Shown: piece by piece, positions 1 through 4,793 of the stretch | Position numbering within the stretch: position 1 is the stretch's first letter | How the letters are laid out: every line of letters begins with the position of its first letter | NCBI GenBank assembly: GCA_013298245.1 | Contig: JAAFHD010000236.1 | Span: 1 to 6,010 of the forward strand | Direction of reading: 5' to 3' | From: Alphaproteobacteria bacterium | Lineage (GTDB): Bacteria; Pseudomonadota; Alphaproteobacteria; Acetobacterales; Acetobacteraceae | Length of the DNA: 6,010 nt | Made by a program: the position numbers and the translations under genes | The notes under the pieces: generated by a model | Told to the model about the DNA's origin: nothing | What the model saw: only the letters and a program-made list of their open reading frames with translations | Databases searched by the model: none

Positions 1-144
1 ATCCTGGAAAGCACCAGCCCCGATGTGCCGCTGGACCAGACGGGGCTGGAATACAACATGGTCTCCGACCGGCCCGGCGTGATGATGCGGCGCATGATGC
101 TGGCGGCGCTGGAACGGCACGGCGCGCGCGTGGCGGCGGAGTAG
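1..144 (+). CDS. 3' end of an unrecognised protein-coding gene (partial)
   Basis: An open frame enters the window at base 1 and stops at TAG (142-144), leaving the last 47 residues of a protein. The tail reads ILESTSPDVPLDQTGLEYNM, continues through a Met/Arg-rich helix-like stretch (PGVMMRRMMLAALERHG) and ends in RVAAE. Codon use is GC-rich and coding-like, with a G or C at most third positions. The fragment is too short for me to assign a family, and no catalytic motif is visible. Its stop codon touches the left arm of the inverted repeat at 143-220, and it converges on the cytochrome b561 gene. The frame is likely real, and the function is unknown from this window. Confidence 0.7.
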   Translation: MLESTSPDVPLDQTGLEYNMVSDRPGVMMRRMMLAALERHGARVAAE

Positions 145-220
145 GGTCCAAACCCTATGGGGGCCGCGGGTGCCGCGCGCGACCAGCCAGACGCCCGGCA
201 TCCGATGGGGTTTGGACCCT
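143..220. terminator. Convergent-gene inverted repeat, probable bidirectional terminator
   Basis: AGGGTCCAAACCC (143-155) is repeated as its exact reverse complement GGGTTTGGACCCT (208-220), with 52 bp between. The left arm is also a self-contained hairpin, TAGGGT-CCAA-ACCCTA (142-157). The spacer holds an inner pair, CGGGTGCCG against CGGCATCCG, with one G·U-compatible mismatch. The element exactly fills the gap between a + strand stop (144) and a - strand stop (222), which is where a bidirectional terminator is expected. No clear U-tract follows the long arms, so the termination role is inferred from position and symmetry. Confidence 0.5.
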
Positions 221-221
221 C

Positions 222-752
222 TTACCAGCGCATTCGTCGGAACACCGGCACGCCTTCGCGATGGTGCTTCACCGCCAGCGCCGCGTGCACGGCGGCCAAC
301 GCCAGCAGCGTGTATGCAGCGACCTGATGCACCGGCCGCAGCCACGCATACAGCGCGGGGTTGGGGTCCAGCACATGCGGCACCGGGATCACCAGGAAGA
401 TCGTGGTCGGCACGGGCCCCGCGGCGGCCTGGCCGGTCAGCCAGCCTAAGATCGGCACGGCCAGCAGCAGCGCATACATCCCCGCCTGGCCGATGCCCGC
501 CAGCCGCCGCACACCAGGCGAAAGGCCGGTCAGCGCGGGTGCCGGGTGCCGCGCGCGCAGCACAAGCCGCACCAGCACCACCGAAAACACCAGCAGCCCG
601 AATGTCTTGTGCAGCTGATAGGCCAGGAACTTCGCCAGCATTTGTGAAAACGGCAGCCACACCATCAGCACCGCGAGTGCGCCGGTCAGCACGACCAGCG
701 CCGCACTCCACCAATGCAGGCGGCGCTGTGCCAGGGACCAGGCGTCAGACAA
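222..752 (-). CDS. Cytochrome b561 family protein (YceJ/CybB-like)
   Basis: This 176-residue integral membrane cytochrome b is expected to bind two hemes within a four-helix bundle and pass electrons between the quinone pool and a periplasmic partner. Predicted membrane segments lie near residues 14-33, 46-66, 90-107 and 143-162. The candidate heme-ligand histidines are in the right places: H13 (RRLHWW) in helix 1, H48 (QLHKTFG) in helix 2, and H142 and H156 (PVHQ...AVHA), 14 residues apart, in helix 4. The length is normal for the family. The start is a TTG (752-750) lying inside the last codons of the upstream YceI gene, whose TGA is at 747-745. This 8-bp overlap suggests translational coupling, and no good Shine-Dalgarno precedes the TTG. 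YceI and b561 proteins are neighbours in many bacteria, including E. coli yceI/yceJ, which supports a shared role. The electron donor and acceptor cannot be read from the sequence. Confidence 0.9.
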   Translation of the reverse strand: MSDAWSLAQRRLHWWSAALVVLTGALAVLMVWLPFSQMLAKFLAYQLHKTFGLLVFSVVLVRLVLRARHPAPALTGLSPGVRRLAGIGQAGMYALLLAVPILGWLTGQAAAGPVPTTIFLVIPVPHVLDPNPALYAWLRPVHQVAAYTLLALAAVHAALAVKHHREGVPVFRRMRW

Positions 753-1308
753 GCAGGTTCACGCCGACGGTGATGGTGATGGCGTCTGCGGTGAAATTGC
801 GGTCCGCCACCATGCCGAAGGCGCTGCGCTGCACGCGGCCGGTGGCGGTGAAGCGCGCGACATCACCGCGCGGATCAGGGCGGCGTTCGGCCAGCCGCGC
901 GGCCATGGTGAAGGGCTGTTCGATGTCACGGATGCGCATGCGGCCGGTGATGGTGAAGCCACCCGCATCGGTGATGCCCGCCGCGCGGCCGCTGAACCGC
1001 GCTTCGGGGAAGCGGGCGGTGTGGAAATACGCCTCGCTGCGCAGCGTGTCCTCGGCGCCGGGGAAGGGGATGGCGACGGCCGTGGTCTCGATGCGGCCTT
1101 CGACCAGGGCGTCGGTGGTGCGGGTTGCATCCAGTTCCAGCCGCGCTTCGAAGCGCGTGAAGCGCCCCTGCGAGGTGAACAGCCCCAGGTGCCGCGCGGA
1201 AAACGCGATTTCCGCATTGTCCTGGTTCAACAGCCATGTGTTGCGCTGCGCGCGCGCGATCGTGGGCGCGAAGAGTGCAGGCAGCAGAACGCGTCGCGGG
1301 AGACCCAT
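745..1308 (-). CDS. YceI-family secreted protein
   Basis: This is a periplasmic lipocalin-like beta-barrel of the YceI family, whose members bind polyisoprenoid or other amphiphilic molecules. From the chosen ATG (1308-1306) the protein has 187 residues. It begins with a short signal peptide, MGLPRRVLLPALFAPTIARA, which has a twin-Arg-like PRRVLL and an ARA cleavage site. Family hallmarks follow in order: W25 with an AEIAFSARHLG block (about 32-42), QGRFTRF, then LRSEAYFHTARFP (about 89-101). A GRMRIRDIEQPF strand pair comes next, and RSAFGM near the end. An in-frame ATG at 1332 would add eight residues (MRRAHLQR). Neither start has a clear Shine-Dalgarno, and I prefer 1308 because it gives the compact signal peptide. 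It is the first gene of an operon with the overlapping cytochrome b561. Family assignment is firm. The ligand, and whether the Sec or Tat route is used, are not determined. Confidence 0.88.
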   Translation of the reverse strand: MGLPRRVLLPALFAPTIARAQRNTWLLNQDNAEIAFSARHLGLFTSQGRFTRFEARLELDATRTTDALVEGRIETTAVAIPFPGAEDTLRSEAYFHTARFPEARFSGRAAGITDAGGFTITGRMRIRDIEQPFTMAARLAERRPDPRGDVARFTATGRVQRSAFGMVADRNFTADAITITVGVNLLV

Positions 1309-1454
1309 CCGTTGCAGATGGGCGCGCCGCATCGCCAGGGAAGGGGGTCGGCGGTTGCACGAGCATGTTTGAAAAGCCCGCCGGTCATTCAAGCTTCGAT
1401 CACGATATCGGTGGGCACGACACACCGGTAAAACAAGCGAAAAATCTCAGCACA

Positions 1455-1489
1455 TTCCACCCATTCGCGGCTGCCTCTATACGCGTTGC
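1455..1489 (+). promoter_or_regulatory. Candidate promoter for the DUF2125 gene
   Basis: TATACG (1478-1483) resembles a -10 element and lies six bases before the ATG at 1490. A poor -35 candidate, TTCCAC (1455-1460), is 17 bp upstream. A start site 6-8 bases below the -10 would fall at or next to the A of the ATG. No Shine-Dalgarno is present between the two, which fits a leaderless transcript. The call rests mainly on the -10 match and its spacing. Confidence 0.3.
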
Positions 1490-2401
1490 ATGTTCCGCCG
1501 TTGCCTCTGGCTTGTCGCCCTGCTTCTGCCGCTGCATGGCGGCGCCTGGTATGGCGCAACGCTGTTGCTGGAACGCCAGGCCGATGCATGGGTCGCGGCG
1601 CAGGGCGGGCAGGTGCGCCATGGCCAGCCCAGCCGCGGCGGCTGGCCCTTTTCGGCCAGCTTGACCTATCCGGACGCGCGCATCGCGTCCGGGGCGCTGC
1701 GCTGGCAGGCGGATGCGCTGACTCTGCGCTGGCATCTGGCGGACCCTCGGGGGTTTTCGCTTGAACCAACGGGCGCCCAGCGCGTGACCACGCCGGGCTT
1801 CGACCTGGCCTATACCACCCAGAGTGCTGCGCTGCGCCTGGCGATGGATGGCGGCCAAACGCGGCTGTCGGTGCGGGGCTTCGCCGCGCCCGGCATGGGG
1901 CTGCGCGCCATGACCGCGACGCTGGACGGCCAGGCGCTGACCGCCCGGCTGGAGGCGCTGGACCTGCCTGGCCAACCCCGCATCACCCTGGCCACGCTGG
2001 ATGGCGACATGACCCCGTTGCCCGACGATGCCGTACCGGCGCGGCGGCTTGCGCGTTGGCGAGACGCCGGCGGCCGCATCACGCTGCGCGACCTGACGGT
2101 GCACGCATCAGACGCCCGCGCCACGCTGACCGGCGCTGGCACGCTGGATGCCGCGCTGCGCCCGGCGGGCGAGGGCAGCCTGGTGTTGCAGAATGCGCCC
2201 GCCATCGTGGATGCCGCCGTCGCGGCCGGGCTGCTGGCGCGCAACATGGCGGTGCCCGCGCGGCTTCTGGTTGGCGTGTTGGCGCGCCCGGCACCGGATG
2301 GCGGTGCGCCGATCGTGACCTTGCCCGTGCAAGGGCGCGATGGGCGTTTGACGGTGGGCGGGCTGGCGGTGGCCGCAATTCCCCCATTGGCACGGCCGTG
2401 A
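1490..2401 (+). CDS. DUF2125 domain-containing protein
   Basis: This 303-residue protein matches the DUF2125 family of alphaproteobacterial envelope proteins, whose function is unknown. The N-terminus MFRRCLWLVALLLPLHGGAW is a signal peptide or membrane anchor. It is followed by the family's typical run: a helical segment (LLERQADAWVAAQGG), QVRHGQPSRGGWPFSASLTY, and then repeated short beta-strand segments with many Leu-Thr-Leu-Asp patterns to the C-terminus. The ending GRLTVGGLAVAAIPPLARP is also characteristic. The length is close to the family's usual 300-350 residues. There is no Shine-Dalgarno ahead of the ATG. It is divergent from yceI across about 180 bp and is followed by a hairpin terminator, so it is probably monocistronic. 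Family assignment rests on recognised patterns rather than a profile search. Confidence 0.85.
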   Translation: MFRRCLWLVALLLPLHGGAWYGATLLLERQADAWVAAQGGQVRHGQPSRGGWPFSASLTYPDARIASGALRWQADALTLRWHLADPRGFSLEPTGAQRVTTPGFDLAYTTQSAALRLAMDGGQTRLSVRGFAAPGMGLRAMTATLDGQALTARLEALDLPGQPRITLATLDGDMTPLPDDAVPARRLARWRDAGGRITLRDLTVHASDARATLTGAGTLDAALRPAGEGSLVLQNAPAIVDAAVAAGLLARNMAVPARLLVGVLARPAPDGGAPIVTLPVQGRDGRLTVGGLAVAAIPPLARP

Positions 2402-2470
2402 CGGGCGATTATGTTGCGCGCGTGATGATGTTCCGCACCCTTACCGCGCGAATTACCGCCCCGGTGGCCT

Positions 2471-2493
2471 AGCCCCGGCCTGGCCGGGCTTTG
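2471..2493 (+). terminator. Hairpin terminator after the DUF2125 gene
   Basis: AGCCC(C)GGC can pair with GCCGGGCT across a CTG loop, giving an eight-pair stem with one bulged C. It is followed immediately by TTTG. It lies 70 bp after the DUF2125 stop and about 45 bp before the ACT-domain gene. The T-run is short, so efficiency is uncertain. Confidence 0.45.
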
Positions 2494-2537
2494 CACGCCG
2501 GCCTGCCTGTCACACCCCTTTGCGCGGAACCTGCCCC

Positions 2538-2792
2538 ATGACCAAGAGCGTCACCTTTACCCTGTCCTGTTGCGCCGAGCCCGGCATGCTGTCGCGCTGC
2601 CTGGCCCCCTTCGCCAAGCGCGACCTGGTGCCGGATATCGTGCAGTCGCGGCGTGAGGGCGACATGTTGCATGTGGTGCTGGCCATGCACGCCATGCCGG
2701 CGGAGGAAGTGCATCTGGTGGAGGGCAATCTGCGCCAGGTGATTGGGGTGGTGTCGGTGCGGCGGGCCGACGGGTTGCGCGTGGCGGCATAG
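2538..2792 (+). CDS. Small single ACT-domain protein
   Basis: This 84-residue cytosolic protein appears to be one ACT-like domain and nothing else, similar in size to IlvM-type small subunits. ACT domains bind amino acids or mediate subunit contacts that regulate metabolic enzymes. The beta-alpha-beta-beta-alpha-beta order is visible. VTFTLSC (5-11) is strand 1, EPGMLSRCLAPFAKR is helix 1, and IVQSRREGDMLHVVLAM forms strands 2 and 3. PAEEVHLVEGNLRQV is helix 2, and GVVSVRRAD is the last strand. The ATG at 2538 is preceded by GGAA (2526-2529) at a good distance. A TTG at 2520 is in frame but less likely. No catalytic domain is attached and no biosynthetic gene is adjacent, so its partner is unknown. 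A terminator follows within 6 bp, so it is probably transcribed alone. Confidence 0.75.
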   Translation: MTKSVTFTLSCCAEPGMLSRCLAPFAKRDLVPDIVQSRREGDMLHVVLAMHAMPAEEVHLVEGNLRQVIGVVSVRRADGLRVAA

Positions 2793-2827
2793 AAAAAGGC
2801 CGGGCCCGTTTCCGGACCCGGCCCTTT
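2793..2827. terminator. Strong bidirectional terminator between the ACT gene and secreted protein A
   Basis: The arms at 2798-2808 and 2813-2823 pair over 11 positions around a 4-base loop. On the + strand there is one C·A mismatch and the stem is followed by CTTT. On the - strand the mismatch becomes a G·U pair, the loop becomes GAAA (a GNRA tetraloop), and five Ts follow. It is therefore best built to end the - strand secreted-protein transcript, and it also lies directly after the ACT-domain stop codon. Confidence 0.8.
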
Positions 2828-2846
2828 CGCCATGATGTGGCTTGGT

Positions 2847-3131
2847 TCAGCTGAGCTGTGCCGCGGTCGTCGGCACCACGGTCACGCCCACGGGGCGGCC
2901 GGGGGCCTGGGCCTGCGTCGCACCGCGGTATTCGATCACCGGGCGGCCTTCGTCGAAGCCGGTCACGACGGCAACGCCGCCGCCGACGATGTTGCCGCGC
3001 GGGCCGGCGGAATACTGCACGATGTTGCGGCCCTCGGCGTCATTGGACACCTGGGGGAAGGCGTTTTCCTGGGCCAGGGCGGGCAGCGCCAGGGCGGTCA
3101 GGGCGATGGCGGTGGAAAGAATGCGGATCAT
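2847..3131 (-). CDS. Small secreted protein of unrecognised family, copy A
   Basis: This 94-residue precursor starts MIRILSTAIALTALALPALA, a clear Sec signal peptide ending in an ALA cleavage site. It leaves a 74-residue mature protein beginning QENAFPQV. The mature part has no Cys. It contains a Gly/Val-rich centre (GNIVGGGVAVVTG) followed by DEGRPVIEYRGATQAQAPGR and a VGVTVVPTTAAQLS tail. I recognise no known family. The start is fixed by AGGAG (3142-3138), six bases from the ATG, although the frame stays open further upstream. The mature region is 65/74 identical to copy B (4307-4594), and its leader is nearly identical as well. It is last in a - strand series with a strong terminator behind it. 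A periplasmic or exported location is well supported, and the function is unknown. Confidence 0.85.
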   Translation of the reverse strand: MIRILSTAIALTALALPALAQENAFPQVSNDAEGRNIVQYSAGPRGNIVGGGVAVVTGFDEGRPVIEYRGATQAQAPGRPVGVTVVPTTAAQLS

Positions 3132-3254
3132 GGTGATCTCCTGTTTGTCTCGGAGGGCGGCGGTGTGTCGCCTCTCGGTGACGGAGAGATGCGCCTTCAT
3201 CGCGGTTATATCCAATCGCGGTTAAGCATGGTCGTCATACGCTGGGGTTATGAT
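3132..3254 (-). repeat. Duplicated promoter/5' leader block, copy A
   Basis: This 123-bp block aligns without gaps to 4595-4717, with 13 differences in my count. Only one mismatch falls within 3138-3199. It covers the Shine-Dalgarno, the whole probable leader, a TATAAC -10-like element and about 45 bp upstream of it. Potential leader hairpins in the - strand RNA are 3172-3188 (CTCTC/GAGAG), 3159-3172 (GGCG/CGCC) and 3138-3155 (CTCC/GGAG, the latter being the Shine-Dalgarno). The far end overlaps the stop codon of the LysR gene. Confidence 0.85.
3205..3234 (-). promoter_or_regulatory. Promoter region of secreted protein A with a direct repeat
   Basis: On the - strand TATAAC (3210-3205) is a good -10 candidate, about 74 bp ahead of the ATG. 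No strong -35 is present: CGACCA is 18 bp upstream and GACCAT is 17 bp upstream. The 10-mer TAACCGCGAT occurs twice (3224-3215 and 3208-3199) with a 16-bp period, and the second copy overlaps the -10. Such placement suits a regulator site. The weak -35 is consistent with an activated promoter or an alternative sigma factor. Expression from here is inferred. Confidence 0.5.
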
Positions 3255-4141
3255 TGACGTTCCAGCAATGGCGGGATTTCGCGGATCAACACATCCAGCA
3301 GCGCCCGCACCCGGGCGGGCATGTGCCGTTGCGCCGGCCAGACCAGGAAAACCGGGCTGTCGGGCAGGTGCCAGCCCGGCAGCACGCGCGTCAGCCGCCG
3401 CGCCGCCTCGATATAGGGTGGGCAGAGCGTGATACCGAGCCCGGCCTCGGCCATCGCGACCAGGCCTTGCAGATCATCGCAATGATGGCGCAGCGCGATC
3501 GGCATGGTGAGCGACTGCCCGGCATCCGCTTCCAGCGGCCAATGGCCGCGCGCGGTGGGGCCGATGCCGCCGATCATGGCGTGGTCGGCCAGGTCCTCGG
3601 GCGTGGCGGGGTGGCCGGCGCGGGCCAGGTATTCCGGCGCGGCGAACAGCGCCAGTTGGATCACGCCCAGCTTGCGGAATTTCAGGTCCTGCCCGCCGGG
3701 GCGGCCGCCGCGCAAGGCCAGGTCGATGCTTTCGGCCACCAGGTCCACCTGGGTGCTGCCAAGCGTGGCGTCGATCGAGACCAGCGGGTGTTCGGCGACG
3801 AACCGGCCCAGGATGGGCGCGATCACGCCGGTGAACAGCAGGCTGGCGGTGGCGAGGCGGATGGGGCCGGCAAGGGCTGCGCGGGTGGCGGTGGTGCTGG
3901 CTTCTACATCGTCCAGGCGGTCCAGCAGGTCCACGGCATCACGGAAAAAGGCCTGGCCGGCATCGGTGGGCTGCACGCCGCGCTTGGTGCGGCGCAGGAG
4001 TTCCACGCCCAGGCGGGATTCCAGGCCGGCCAGCGTGCGAGAGACAGCGGGTTGGGAGACATGCAGCGCCTCGGCGGCGCGGGTGACGTTGCCGGCTTCC
4101 ACCACGCGGCGGAAGACGAGCATTTCCTGGAAACGGTCCAT
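3248..4141 (-). CDS. LysR-type transcriptional regulator
   Basis: This 297-residue protein has the full LysR-type architecture and length. The N-terminal winged helix-turn-helix spans about residues 3-62, with the characteristic AGNVTRAAEALHVSQPAVSR (16-35) and LESRLGVELLRRTKRGVQPT. A linker helix runs to about residue 90. The periplasmic-binding-protein-like effector domain begins at GPIRLAT (from residue 92) and resembles the CrgA-like group. The effector ligand cannot be read from sequence. The ATG at 4141 gives the standard LysR N-terminus but has no Shine-Dalgarno. It sits between two near-identical secreted-protein cassettes on the same strand. Its TAA stop (3250-3248) lies inside the conserved upstream block of copy A, so transcripts could run into that gene. 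Control of the flanking cassettes, or of the divergent iron permease, is possible but unproven. Confidence 0.92.
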   Translation of the reverse strand: MDRFQEMLVFRRVVEAGNVTRAAEALHVSQPAVSRTLAGLESRLGVELLRRTKRGVQPTDAGQAFFRDAVDLLDRLDDVEASTTATRAALAGPIRLATASLLFTGVIAPILGRFVAEHPLVSIDATLGSTQVDLVAESIDLALRGGRPGGQDLKFRKLGVIQLALFAAPEYLARAGHPATPEDLADHAMIGGIGPTARGHWPLEADAGQSLTMPIALRHHCDDLQGLVAMAEAGLGITLCPPYIEAARRLTRVLPGWHLPDSPVFLVWPAQRHMPARVRALLDVLIREIPPLLERQS

Positions 4142-4176
4142 GCGGGGATGAAGGCGCGGCGGCGGGCGGGCGTCAA
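4142..4176 (-). promoter_or_regulatory. Candidate promoter for the LysR gene
   Basis: TTGACG (4176-4171 on the - strand) is a good -35 match. At 17 bp spacing it is followed by CTTCAT (4153-4148), a weak -10. Six bases later comes the LysR ATG. This would start transcription at or within a base or two of the ATG. It lies between the terminator hairpin of copy B and the gene, the only room available for a dedicated promoter. Confidence 0.35.
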
Positions 4177-4180
4177 CAAT

Positions 4181-4214
4181 GGGAAACGGCCGGCACCCTT
4201 TCGGATGCCGGCCG
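4181..4214 (-). terminator. GAAA-tetraloop terminator after secreted protein B
   Basis: The arms at 4187-4195 and 4206-4214 are perfect complements (CGGCCGGCA/TGCCGGCCG). In the - strand RNA the stem extends by a U·G and two C-G pairs to a GAAA loop, giving 12 pairs in all. It is followed by TTTCCC. It lies about 93 bp beyond the stop of copy B and ahead of the LysR gene, so it should isolate the two transcripts. The design closely matches the terminator of copy A at 2793-2827. Confidence 0.65.
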
Positions 4215-4306
4215 CCTCACCGCCCGTGGCGCCCTGATGTTGAGCGGCCGATTCACGGCACAGGCTTGTGCCGATCGGACGCAAAGTCGACGCCGCGAGA
4301 CCTGGT

Positions 4307-4594
4307 TCAGCTCTGCTGCGCGGCGGTCTGCGGTACGACGGTGACGCCAACGGGGCGGCCGGGCGCCTGCGCCTGGGTGGCGCCGCGGTATTCGATAACC
4401 GGGCGGCCTTCATCGACACCGGTCACGACGGCGACGCCGCCACCGACGATATTGCCGCGCTGGCCGGCGCTGTACTGGATGGTGCTGCGGCCTTCGCTGT
4501 CGTTGGTAACCTGCGGGAAGGCGTTTTCCTGGGCGAAGGCCACGGCGGGAAGCGCCACGGCGGTCACGGCAAGGGCTGCAAGAATGCGGTTCAT
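4307..4594 (-). CDS. Small secreted protein of unrecognised family, copy B
   Basis: This 95-residue precursor is paralogous to the protein at 2847-3131. The signal peptide MNRILAALAVTAVALPAVAFA is followed by a 74-residue mature protein, again starting QENAFPQV. Nine mature-region substitutions separate the copies, most of them conservative or in the N-terminal half and tail. The block from GNIVGGGVAVVTG through RPVGVTVVP is almost unchanged. The ATG is placed by AGGAG (4605-4601), six bases away. Many codons differ synonymously from copy A, so the protein appears to be under purifying selection. It has its own leader/promoter block upstream and its own terminator downstream, which makes it a self-contained unit divergent from the iron permease. 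No function can be assigned. Export is well supported by the signal peptide. Confidence 0.85.
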   Translation of the reverse strand: MNRILAALAVTAVALPAVAFAQENAFPQVTNDSEGRSTIQYSAGQRGNIVGGGVAVVTGVDEGRPVIEYRGATQAQAPGRPVGVTVVPQTAAQQS

Positions 4595-4717
4595 GATAAT
4601 CTCCTGTGTGTCTCGGAGGGCGGCGGTGTGTCGCCTCTCGGTGACGGAGAGATGCGCCTTCACAGGGGTTATATCCAATCGCGGTTCGGCATGGTCACCA
4701 TACGCGTGGATTATGAT
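4595..4717 (-). repeat. Duplicated promoter/5' leader block, copy B
   Basis: This is the counterpart of 3132-3254, at a constant offset of 1463 bp. It keeps the same AGGAG, the same three potential hairpins, and TATAAC (4673-4668 on the - strand). The 10-mer direct repeat seen in copy A is degraded here: the copy next to the -10 reads TAACCCCTGT and the other reads GAACCGCGAT. The -35 region reads TGACCA at 18 bp spacing from the -10. The outer end carries the shared ATCATAA motif. It also forms part of the divergent region upstream of the iron permease. Confidence 0.85.
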
Positions 4718-4772
4718 CAACGGCGCGAGAGGCCCACATCTAGCCACCACCCCCCACCCCGTGTATCCGTGC

Positions 4773-4793
4773 TGCGAATGAGAATGCCTCGCA
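4773..4793. promoter_or_regulatory. Possible Fur-like operator ahead of the iron permease
   Basis: TGCGA (4773-4777) and TCGCA (4789-4793) form an inverted repeat separated by 11 bp, ending four bases before the permease ATG. The left half extends to TGCGAAT, which resembles half-sites of alphaproteobacterial Fur-family operators, and is followed by GAGAAT, a second hexamer-like unit. The right half is a poorer match. Location in front of an iron transporter makes the reading plausible, but the arms are short. Confidence 0.3.

Noticed and set aside
145..221. Possible tRNA or small structured RNA in the palindromic gap
   Set aside because: No T-loop (GGTTCRA-type) sequence or cloverleaf spacing is present. 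The symmetry is better explained by inverted-repeat or terminator function.
170..1372. Long + strand open frame of 400 codons opposite the YceI and cytochrome b561 genes
   Set aside because: Its product is Arg/Pro/Ala/Ser-rich with no recognisable fold, and it is antisense to two firmly identified genes. Such open frames are common in very GC-rich DNA.
1400..2104. - strand open frame of 234 codons opposite the DUF2125 gene
   Set aside because: The Arg/Gln/His-rich translation is a typical antisense shadow, and the DUF2125 reading on the + strand has a signal peptide and family motifs.
2424..2472. Short ATG frame (MMFRTLTARITAPVA) between the DUF2125 gene and its terminator
   Set aside because: It has 15 codons, no Shine-Dalgarno and no recognisable content. 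I see nothing to separate it from chance.
3254..4237. + strand open frame of 327 codons opposite the LysR gene
   Set aside because: It mirrors the LysR coding frame, and its Gly/Gln/His-rich product has no known features.
2847..4717. Composite transposon or insertion sequence, because similar segments flank a gene
   Set aside because: The flanking copies are expressed-looking secreted genes. There is no transposase, no terminal inverted repeats and no target-site duplication.
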